A stretch of DNA of 9,244 nt from Actinomycetota bacterium (lineage in GTDB: Bacteria; Actinomycetota; Actinomycetes; S36-B12; UBA5976), in assembly GCA_947491175.1 (NCBI GenBank), contig CANLIF010000046.1:1-9244 (forward strand). The letters are read 5' to 3'. Every line of letters begins with the position of its first letter. The stretch's first letter is position 1. Below are positions 1 through 5,931 of this stretch, piece by piece. The position numbers and the translations under genes were made by a program. The notes under the pieces were generated by a model. The model did not search any database and was not told the DNA's origin. It was given only the letters and a program-made list of their open reading frames with translations.

Positions 1-215
1 CTCTGGATATGGGCGCTCATTTAGCACTGACTTAAAGATCACACTTAAACAATAGGGAAAACCCCACTAAGTATGGGTATTTAGCCAACTGGGTATGTCG
101 CTAGCAGCGAACAAAGCTCACATAATGGTCGCTGGGTTTAGCGGTCAAGGCCATTGGGTAGTACCGTAAAGATTCAATTGAATACGCGATTTTAAAGGGC
201 GTTGGTTTCTAGAAC
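1..215. other. Non-coding region upstream of ftsH
   Basis: No convincing gene is visible. A forward frame from base 2 stays open only to a TAG at 53-55 and could be the last 17 codons of an upstream gene, but I do not recognise the peptide. On the reverse strand an ATG at 20-18 opens a frame that leaves the window after six codons, so a divergent gene start cannot be excluded. The stretch contains TGGGTA at 74-79, 90-95 and 155-160 and TGGGTT at 133-138, a small hairpin at 98-110 (TCGCT/AGCGA, 3-base loop), a second at 130-143 (CGCT/AGCG, 6-base loop), and the palindrome listed separately. CATAAT at 121-126 is a possible -10 box without a good -35. In many Actinobacteria tilS-hpt lies directly upstream of ftsH; no Hpt C-terminus is visible here. 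Confidence 0.45.
172..183. promoter_or_regulatory. 12-bp perfect palindrome in the ftsH upstream region
   Basis: ATTCAATTGAAT reads identically on both strands and lies 32 bases before the ftsH start codon. It could be a repressor or activator half-site pair, or chance in AT-rich DNA. Its right half, TTGAAT, could also act as a weak -35 element, but no good -10 follows at the right spacing. No regulator can be named from the sequence. Confidence 0.3.
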
Positions 216-2228
216 ATGAAGATAAAGTCAGTCTTGCGGTCCCCACTTACTTGGATAGTTCTTGCCGTAATGGCGTTACTGATCGGCAGTAGTACGGTCA
301 CAGGAAGTTCATCGACCGAAAAAGTGGACACCTGGAAGATCGTTGACGACATTCAGCAAGGACGAGCTAAGTCCGTAACCTTGGTGGACAAAGAACAACT
401 AATCAATGTCACATTGACTGACGACACGAAACTTACTGCTAACTACATTGCCGGCCAGGGCACTGACTTAGTTGATTTACTGAAATCCGAAAAAGCCAAA
501 GGTAACTTGCCAGATGGCTATAACGTGGTTGTTCCTAAGCAATCATTCATAGTGAGTTTGTTGGCTTCAGTTCTGCCAATTATTTTGATTCTTGGTTTGC
601 TGTTCTATTTCATGGGCCAAATGCAAGGTGGCGGCAAGGTCATGCAGTTTGGTAAATCACGAGCCAAAATGATTACTAAAGATATGCCACAAACTACTTT
701 TGCGGACGTTGCCGGCGCCGATGAGGCAGTGCAAGAACTTGAAGAAATCAAAGAGTTTTTACAAGAGCCAGCAAAGTTCCAAGCACTTGGCGCGAAAATT
801 CCAAAGGGCGTTTTGCTGTATGGCCCGCCGGGAACTGGTAAAACTTTGTTAGCTCGCGCAGTTGCTGGCGAAGCAGGCGCACCGTTTTACTCGATCTCAG
901 GTTCTGATTTCGTAGAGATGTTTGTTGGTGTGGGTGCTAGCCGGGTTCGCGATCTTTTCGAACAAGCTAAAGCTAATGCACCAGCAATTATCTTCATTGA
1001 TGAAATCGATGCGGTAGGTCGTCATCGCGGTGCTGGTATGGGTGGCGGACATGATGAACGTGAGCAGACACTGAATCAGATGCTCGTTGAAATGGATGGC
1101 TTCGATGGCAACACCGGAGTTATCTTGATCGCGGCAACAAACCGTCCAGACATTTTGGATCCAGCGTTACTTCGCCCAGGTCGCTTTGACCGACAGATTG
1201 CAATTGATGTTCCTGATTTATTAGGCCGCCGTGATGTTCTTGCAGTGCATGCAAAGGGTAAGCCAATCGCCGAAGATGTCGATCTAACTGCAGTCGCTCG
1301 ACGTACCCCAGGATTCTCTGGCGCAGATCTTGCAAACGTCTTAAACGAAGCTGCATTGTTAACGGCGCGCACTGATCAAAAACTTATTACCAACGCAACT
1401 CTTGATGAAGCAATCGATCGGGTAATTGGTGGACCACAAAAGCGAACTCGCGTAATGGGTGAGCACGAAAGATTGATTACGGCTTATCACGAAGGCGGTC
1501 ACGCACTTGTTGCAGCTGCGCTTCCAAATACTGACCCAGTTCATAAAGTGACAATTTTGCCTCGTGGCCGTGCGCTTGGGTACACCATGGTTTTGCCAGA
1601 GAACGACAAATACTCAACAACCAGAAGTGAAATGCAAGATCAGCTTGCATATATGTTGGGCGGTCGAGCCGCGGAAGAAATGGTTTTCCATGACCCAACA
1701 ACTGGCGCAAGTAATGACATTGAAAAGGCAACGGCAGTTGCCCGCAAAATGGTTATGCAGTTTGGTATGACTGAAAGACTTGGTGCAATCAAATATGGAG
1801 CTGAATCTGGCGAGGTATTTATGGGTCGCGATATGGGTCACGGCCGTGAGTATTCTGAAGAAGTAGCATCTGCAATTGACGAAGAAGTTCGCGCGTTTAT
1901 TGATGTTGCTCACCACGAGGCTTATGAAATCTTGGTTGAAAACCGAGATGTCTTAGACGCACTAGTAGTTGAGCTTCTTGAGAAAGAAACTTTGAACCGG
2001 GAAGAAATTGAGCGAATCTTTGAACCATTAAATCGGCGTCCAGGGCGTCCGGCTTGGACTGGCTCTGCTCGACGCAGCCCAAGTAATCGGCCGCCGGTTG
2101 ATGTTCCACCATTGACTCTGACAAATGCATTTGGTCCAAAGCCAGTCACAGTGGCACCTGATTCACCGGAAGCGACTTCCGAGGCCAGTGAAACTGAGGC
2201 CACAGAGACAACACAGGCTGACGCGTGA
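216..2228 (+). CDS. ftsH: ATP-dependent zinc metalloprotease FtsH
   Basis: This is a membrane-anchored AAA+ protease that extracts and degrades damaged or short-lived membrane and cytosolic proteins; the family forms hexamers. At 670 residues it is of normal family length. The N-terminus has one membrane segment (about 11-28), an extracytoplasmic FtsH_ext domain (about 35-108) and a second membrane segment (about 112-134). The AAA module follows: Walker A GPPGTGKT at 203-210, pore loop FVGVG at 236-240, Walker B IIFIDEID at 258-265, and a second region of homology with the arginine-finger stretch ending RPGRFDR (320-326). The M41 protease domain carries HEGGH at 425-429 and the third zinc-ligand Asp at 501 (SNDIEKAT). 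The C-terminal 50 residues are a low-complexity Pro/Thr/Glu/Ala tail, common in actinobacterial FtsH. The ATG at 216 gives the expected short cytosolic leader before the first membrane segment. The only SD-like run, AAAGGG, lies about 16 bases away, which is too far to be convincing. The stop overlaps the folE start by four bases. Confidence 0.97.
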   Translation: MKIKSVLRSPLTWIVLAVMALLIGSSTVTGSSSTEKVDTWKIVDDIQQGRAKSVTLVDKEQLINVTLTDDTKLTANYIAGQGTDLVDLLKSEKAKGNLPDGYNVVVPKQSFIVSLLASVLPIILILGLLFYFMGQMQGGGKVMQFGKSRAKMITKDMPQTTFADVAGADEAVQELEEIKEFLQEPAKFQALGAKIPKGVLLYGPPGTGKTLLARAVAGEAGAPFYSISGSDFVEMFVGVGASRVRDLFEQAKANAPAIIFIDEIDAVGRHRGAGMGGGHDEREQTLNQMLVEMDGFDGNTGVILIAATNRPDILDPALLRPGRFDRQIAIDVPDLLGRRDVLAVHAKGKPIAEDVDLTAVARRTPGFSGADLANVLNEAALLTARTDQKLITNATLDEAIDRVIGGPQKRTRVMGEHERLITAYHEGGHALVAAALPNTDPVHKVTILPRGRALGYTMVLPENDKYSTTRSEMQDQLAYMLGGRAAEEMVFHDPTTGASNDIEKATAVARKMVMQFGMTERLGAIKYGAESGEVFMGRDMGHGREYSEEVASAIDEEVRAFIDVAHHEAYEILVENRDVLDALVVELLEKETLNREEIERIFEPLNRRPGRPAWTGSARRSPSNRPPVDVPPLTLTNAFGPKPVTVAPDSPEATSEASETEATETTQADA

Positions 2229-2836
2229 GCATCGATCCAATCGAGCAACTGAACGAGCCGCCGGCACTGCGACCGTTTGATGCGGTGAAAGTAGAAGCGG
2301 CAATTCGAGAGTTACTAATTGGAATCGGAGAAAATCCAGATCGTGAAGGTTTAGCCCAAACTCCAGCCAGAGTAGCTAAGTCATACTCTGAAATCTTTGG
2401 TGGAATTCATCAGACTGCGCAGGATGTTTTAACAACCACGTTTTCGTTAGGTCATGATGAATTAGTTGTAGTCCGTGATATTCCTATTTACTCCACATGC
2501 GAACATCACTTACTGCCATTTCATGGCGTTGGTCACGTCGGATACATTCCAGGTGAAGACGGAAAGATTACCGGACTTTCAAAAATTGCCCGCTTAGTTG
2601 ATATGTTTTCACGTCGACCACAGGTCCAGGAACGTCTGACGACGCAAATTGCAGATGCAATGACCGATATTTTGGGCGCACGCGGGGTAATAGTAGTTAT
2701 TGAATGTGAACATCTTTGTATGTCGATGCGCGGAATCCGCAAGCCTGGAACGACAACGCTAACTTCAGTTGTCCGTGGTCAATTACGCGATCCTTCAACA
2801 CGCGTTGAAGCGATGTCACTAATTAACGGAAAGTAA
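2225..2836 (+). CDS. folE: GTP cyclohydrolase I
   Basis: It converts GTP to 7,8-dihydroneopterin triphosphate and formate, the first committed step of folate (pterin) synthesis in the cytosol. The 203-residue length is normal. The zinc site is visible as C92 and H95 in TCEHHLLPF and C165 in CEHLCMSMRG, which also carries the conserved catalytic-region His163. Other family signatures are the early REGLAQTPARV stretch (41-50) and LSKIARLVDMFSRRPQVQE (118-136). The start is GTG: its last two bases plus the next A form the ftsH TGA stop (GTGA overlap), so translation is probably coupled to ftsH. The presence of the canonical Cys/His ligands makes it the zinc-dependent type IA enzyme rather than FolE2. 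Confidence 0.96.
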   Translation: MSIDPIEQLNEPPALRPFDAVKVEAAIRELLIGIGENPDREGLAQTPARVAKSYSEIFGGIHQTAQDVLTTTFSLGHDELVVVRDIPIYSTCEHHLLPFHGVGHVGYIPGEDGKITGLSKIARLVDMFSRRPQVQERLTTQIADAMTDILGARGVIVVIECEHLCMSMRGIRKPGTTTLTSVVRGQLRDPSTRVEAMSLINGK

Positions 2837-2842
2837 TTTTCC

Positions 2843-3694
2843 ATGTTGCAACCAAGTGGTCTGCCAGACAATCTTCGCAATCTCGATCGCACACTTGTTA
2901 TGGGCGTATTGAATGTAACACCAGATTCATTTAGCGATGGTGGCCGCTTTAATGATCCAGATATCGCAACGAATCACGCATTGCAAATGATCAAAGACGG
3001 TGCCGACATCATTGATATTGGGGGTGAATCCACTAGACCTGGTTCAGAGCGGATTTCCGTGCAAGCAGAACTTGATCGGGTTCTGCCTGTGATTTCAGCA
3101 CTGGCTGATTCTGGAGTTGCAATCAGCATTGACACCATGCGAGTAGAAGTTGCTCAAGCAGCAGTTGCTGCAGGTGCCTGCATGGTCAATGACGTCAGTG
3201 GCGGGAAGTCAGATCCTGAAATGTTGGGTTATGTGGCAAGTTTGAACACGCCATACATTTTGATGCACTGGCGCGGACCGTCAAACATCATGAACACCCT
3301 TACCGACTATCAAGATGTCGTTGCTGATGTGACAAATGAAATTAGTAAGCAAGTTGAGGTAGCTGTGGCCGCAGGAATTGCGCGGGAACGAATTGCGATT
3401 GATCCTGGCATTGGCTTTGCAAAAACTGTTGATCAAAACTGGCCAATTCTGAAGCATCTAGACGTACTTGAAGAATTGGGTCTGCCTATTTTGATGGGAG
3501 CGTCACGTAAAAAGTTTCTAGGCGAGTTGTTGGTTAAAGATGGTGTGCCGCGAAATTCAGATGAACGTGAGAGCGCAACAACTGCAATCTCAACGCTTAT
3601 GGCGGCGCGTGGCTTATGGGCAGTTCGAGTCCATGACGTGAAATCCTCAAGTGATGCAATTGCAGTAGTAGATCGGATTGCAAAGACACCATGA
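2843..3694 (+). CDS. folP: Dihydropteroate synthase
   Basis: It condenses 6-hydroxymethyl-7,8-dihydropterin diphosphate with p-aminobenzoate to give 7,8-dihydropteroate; it is the sulfonamide target. The 283-residue TIM barrel shows the family motifs in order: NVTPDSFSDGG (24-34), DIGGESTRPG (58-67), SIDT (95-98), NDVSGG (116-121), DPGIGFAK (187-194), GASRKKF (219-225) and the C-terminal RVHDV (262-266). These cover the pterin pocket and the phosphate/pABA loops, and no key residue appears missing. The ATG lies 6 bases after the folE stop, and GGAAAG at 2828-2833 is a plausible SD 9 bases ahead. An internal Met at residue 20 would cut too close to the first strand, so the upstream start is preferred. 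Actinobacteria sometimes carry a second, divergent FolP2; the complete motif set and the fol operon position point to the real FolP. Confidence 0.96.
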   Translation: MLQPSGLPDNLRNLDRTLVMGVLNVTPDSFSDGGRFNDPDIATNHALQMIKDGADIIDIGGESTRPGSERISVQAELDRVLPVISALADSGVAISIDTMRVEVAQAAVAAGACMVNDVSGGKSDPEMLGYVASLNTPYILMHWRGPSNIMNTLTDYQDVVADVTNEISKQVEVAVAAGIARERIAIDPGIGFAKTVDQNWPILKHLDVLEELGLPILMGASRKKFLGELLVKDGVPRNSDERESATTAISTLMAARGLWAVRVHDVKSSSDAIAVVDRIAKTP

Positions 3695-4047
3695 CTGACA
3701 AGATTTTCTTAACAGGAGTATCTGGAACGGGCTATCACGGCGTTTTTGAACAAGAAAAACGTGAAGGCCAAACCTTTAGTGTCGACATTGAAGTTACTTC
3801 TGATTTTTCAGCTGCTGTTAAATCAGATGATGTTCGCGACACTGTTAATTACGCTGAACTTGCCGAAATTGCATATGCTGCAATCACCGGTGAACCTTTT
3901 GATTTGATCGAAAAATTAGCGGACTTAATTGCCCGCGAATGTTTAGACATCGCAGGAGTTACTTCAGTTACCGTGACTGTCCATAAACCGAACGCACCAA
4001 TTCAAGTGCCGTTCGGGAATGTTTCGGTATCAAGGACTTTGCCGTAA
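3691..4047 (+). CDS. folB: Dihydroneopterin aldolase
   Basis: It cleaves 7,8-dihydroneopterin to 6-hydroxymethyl-7,8-dihydropterin and glycolaldehyde, the step between FolE (after dephosphorylation) and FolK. The 118-residue length is typical of this T-fold enzyme, which forms octamers in characterised relatives. Visible signatures are GYHGVFEQEKREGQ (14-27) containing the conserved Glu22, DTVNYAEL (50-57) with the active-site Tyr54, LIEKLADLIA (72-81) with Glu74, and VTVHKPNAPI (95-104) with catalytic Lys99. The start ATG overlaps the folP TGA (ATGA), which indicates translational coupling. No separate dihydroneopterin triphosphate pyrophosphatase gene is present in the window. Confidence 0.95.
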   Translation: MTDKIFLTGVSGTGYHGVFEQEKREGQTFSVDIEVTSDFSAAVKSDDVRDTVNYAELAEIAYAAITGEPFDLIEKLADLIARECLDIAGVTSVTVTVHKPNAPIQVPFGNVSVSRTLP

Positions 4048-4547
4048 TGAAAGCCACAATCAGCCTAGGTTCGAATCTGGGTGACCGGTTTCAGTATTTA
4101 CAAAATTCCCTTGATGCCCTAAATGCGGTAACTGGCACTCAAGTGCACTCGGTGTCTCCAGTTTTTGAGACTGACCCAGTTGGCGGCCCGGAGCAAGGGC
4201 AGTACCTGAATGCGGTAGCAGTTGTTAAAACCATCTTGTCACCAGAGCAGTTTTTAGCCGCAACCCAGCAGATTGAATTAGAGCAAAATCGGGAGCGAAC
4301 TGAACGGTGGGGACCAAGAACTCTAGACATTGACATTTTGGCAATGGATAACGAAGTTCGATCCACACTTGAACTAGAGTTGCCGCATCCACGGGCACAT
4401 GAACGAGCTTTTGTTTTGTTACCGTGGTCACTGCTTGACCCAGATTATGTAATTCCAGGAAAAGCTTCGGTTGCTGAATTACTTTCAGCCCTAGATGTCG
4501 AAGGCGTTCGGTATCGCAATGATCTAGAACTGGTGGCTCACGCATGA
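4047..4547 (+). CDS. folK: 6-hydroxymethyl-7,8-dihydropterin pyrophosphokinase (HPPK)
   Basis: It transfers pyrophosphate from ATP to 6-hydroxymethyl-7,8-dihydropterin, making the FolP substrate. The 166-residue protein shows SLGSNLGDR (6-14), SPVFETDPVGG (37-47), the ATP/Mg region RWGPRTLDIDIL (87-98) with the two metal-binding aspartates D95 and D97, and LPHPRAHERAFVL (112-124) with H115 and R120. The start ATG shares one base with the folB TAA (TAATG). An SD-like AAGGA at 4032-4036 lies inside the folB 3' end, 10 bases before the start. folB and folK are separate genes here, whereas in some bacteria they are fused. Confidence 0.96.
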   Translation: MKATISLGSNLGDRFQYLQNSLDALNAVTGTQVHSVSPVFETDPVGGPEQGQYLNAVAVVKTILSPEQFLAATQQIELEQNRERTERWGPRTLDIDILAMDNEVRSTLELELPHPRAHERAFVLLPWSLLDPDYVIPGKASVAELLSALDVEGVRYRNDLELVAHA

Positions 4548-5026
4548 TGCAGCAAACAAAAATTAGAACGCTGGCCGTGTTAGCAGTCCTTGCTGCTGCG
4601 GTGGGCTGGTCGATTGCCCAACTGTGGCCAACATTTTTTGGTCAAGGAATGCCGGTATCTAGCGGTTCCGCCATTGCAATGATTTTGGTTTTTGTAACTC
4701 TTCTGATTTGGACCTTGATGACTAGGGCTCGACTAAAACCAGACGCAACAGTGAATCGCCTTCATCCAATCGTTGCGGCCCGAACTGCTGCGCTGGCAAT
4801 GTCTGCTTCGCGAGTTGGATCGTTAGCATTTGGTTTCTATGTTGGAGTGTTACTAGCCAATATTGCAGCAGACTATTCCAGCGCCGGCACTGATCGGATT
4901 CGAATCTGTGCTGTCATTTCAGTTGCGAGTTTGCTAACTGCAATCGTCGCACTTTGGCTAGAACGTATTTGTCAGATCAAGGAACCGCCAGCTGAGAGCG
5001 AACCTAGAAACAGTAGTCCCGCTTAA
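4544..5026 (+). CDS. DUF3180 family membrane protein
   Basis: This is a 160-residue protein with four predicted membrane segments (about 8-28, 42-60, 88-108 and 119-140) and a short, charged, Pro/Ser-rich cytosolic tail. The stretch RLHPIVAARTAALAMSASR (72-90) followed by a Gly-rich helix matches what I know of DUF3180, an uncharacterised actinobacterial family regularly found directly after folK. The start ATG overlaps the folK TGA by four bases (ATGA); a second ATG at 4547 would work equally well and remove one Met. The conserved position suggests a link to the folate genes or to ftsH, but no activity can be read from the sequence; no enzyme motif is visible. It appears to be the last gene of the unit. 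Confidence 0.8.
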   Translation: MMQQTKIRTLAVLAVLAAAVGWSIAQLWPTFFGQGMPVSSGSAIAMILVFVTLLIWTLMTRARLKPDATVNRLHPIVAARTAALAMSASRVGSLAFGFYVGVLLANIAADYSSAGTDRIRICAVISVASLLTAIVALWLERICQIKEPPAESEPRNSSPA

Positions 5027-5133
5027 GCAGTAGGAAAATACTTGGACTTAGGTATCCATGCGTTTCACGCGGAGTTGGTTCGACATGTGTTCTGGATATC
5101 TAGAACCGCGCTTTTCTGTCAAGTCACTTTCAA
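5027..5133. promoter_or_regulatory. Intergenic region with near-palindrome upstream of the nitrilase-family gene
   Basis: A 119-base gap (to 5145) separates the DUF3180 gene from the next forward gene. A 16-base near-palindrome lies at 5090-5105 (TTCTGGATATCTAGAA, one mismatched pair that would be G-U in RNA), centred on GATATC and about 30 bases upstream of the -10 hexamer. A weak hairpin, GCGT-TTC-ACGC, lies at 5060-5070 without a T-run, so I do not call it an intrinsic terminator. The palindrome is in a position where an activator or repressor could bind, but no regulator can be named. Confidence 0.3.
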
Positions 5134-5139
5134 TAGACT
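5134..5139 (+). promoter_or_regulatory. -10 hexamer of a probable leaderless promoter
   Basis: TAGACT fits the actinobacterial TANNNT -10 pattern and ends 6 bases before the ATG at 5146, so transcription would start at or next to the start codon. There is no Shine-Dalgarno sequence before this ATG, which supports a leaderless mRNA. TTTTCT at 5112-5117, 16 bases upstream, is only a weak -35 candidate. Confidence 0.5.
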
Positions 5140-5145
5140 GAATCC

Positions 5146-5931
5146 ATGAACCGGGTAGCGCTACTGCAAGTTGATGTCAGTGACTCTGAATCGCCGGCTG
5201 CGAGAATTCCACGTGTACTTGAGTTAGTTGCCAAGCAAAAGGGTAACTGCGAACTCGTTGTGCTTCCGGAACTTTGGAATGTTGGCGCCTTCAACACAGG
5301 TGTGCTAGATACTTATGCCGAGCCGCGAGATGGCGATTTAGTTACGGCGCTCCAGGCTCAAGCAAAGTCTGGAAATTTTTGGTTACATGGCGGTTCGTTT
5401 GTGGAACGACTGCCCGATGGTGGAATGGCAAACACAGCAGTTTTAATAAATCCAACCGGTGAGATTGTAAGGTTTTATCGCAAAATGCATCTCTATGGAT
5501 TTGATCATGGCGAAGCAATCTTGCTTAATCGTGGAACTGAAATTGTCACTGCAAAAGAAACCCCAGTAGGTCATGTTGGGTTGGCAATCTGTTATGACTT
5601 GAGATTCCCAGAATTATTTCGAGGGATGGGTGATCAAGGTGTAGAAACAATTTTGATTACTTCGGGCTGGCCAACACCTCGAATCAACCATTGGCGAGTA
5701 TTAAACCAAGCAAGAGCTATTGAAAATCAAGCTTGGGTAGTTGCTTGCAATGAAGTTGGTCCAAATGGGAGCGTCATGTTGGGTGGACATTCGATGGTAG
5801 TGAATCCACGCGGCGAGATTGTTGCAGAAGCTGGCACTACTGAAGAAGTTCTTTATGCCGAGATTGACTTATCTCAAGTTGCTCAGTTTAGAAACGAACA
5901 TCCGTTCCAAAAAGATCGGTTTATTCGTTAG
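5146..5931 (+). CDS. Carbon-nitrogen hydrolase (nitrilase superfamily amidase)
   Basis: A 261-residue cytosolic amidohydrolase that cleaves a carbon-nitrogen bond in a small amide. The catalytic triad is clear: Glu42 in LPELWNVG, Lys113 in YRKMHLYGF and Cys149 in LAICYDLRFPELFR. A further conserved Glu lies at 123 (DHGEA). The pattern after the Cys and the length resemble the omega-amidase/Nit and MtnU-like branch, which acts on alpha-ketoglutaramate or similar keto-acid amides; deaminated glutathione is another possible substrate. The exact substrate cannot be set from the sequence. The ATG at 5146 is favoured because it begins directly with the first strand (RVALLQVDV) and sits 6 bases after a -10 hexamer. 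The gene converges on the copD-ctaG gene with an 11-base overlap of the 3' ends. Confidence 0.9.
   Translation: MNRVALLQVDVSDSESPAARIPRVLELVAKQKGNCELVVLPELWNVGAFNTGVLDTYAEPRDGDLVTALQAQAKSGNFWLHGGSFVERLPDGGMANTAVLINPTGEIVRFYRKMHLYGFDHGEAILLNRGTEIVTAKETPVGHVGLAICYDLRFPELFRGMGDQGVETILITSGWPTPRINHWRVLNQARAIENQAWVVACNEVGPNGSVMLGGHSMVVNPRGEIVAEAGTTEEVLYAEIDLSQVAQFRNEHPFQKDRFIR

Noticed and set aside
2..10. Nine-base match TCTGGATAT between 2-10 and 5091-5099 as a possible repeat element.
   Set aside because: The match does not extend on either side and is short enough to be chance.
1..20. Divergent gene starting at the reverse-strand ATG at 20-18.
   Set aside because: Only six codons are inside the window, with no supporting SD or well-placed -10 box.
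1359..1916. Reverse-strand open frames inside ftsH as hidden genes.
   Set aside because: They lie wholly within a strongly conserved gene, have no family resemblance or start signals, and are explained as codon-bias shadows.
5060..5070. Hairpin GCGT-TTC-ACGC as a rho-independent terminator after the DUF3180 gene.
   Set aside because: The stem is only 4 bp and no T-run follows.
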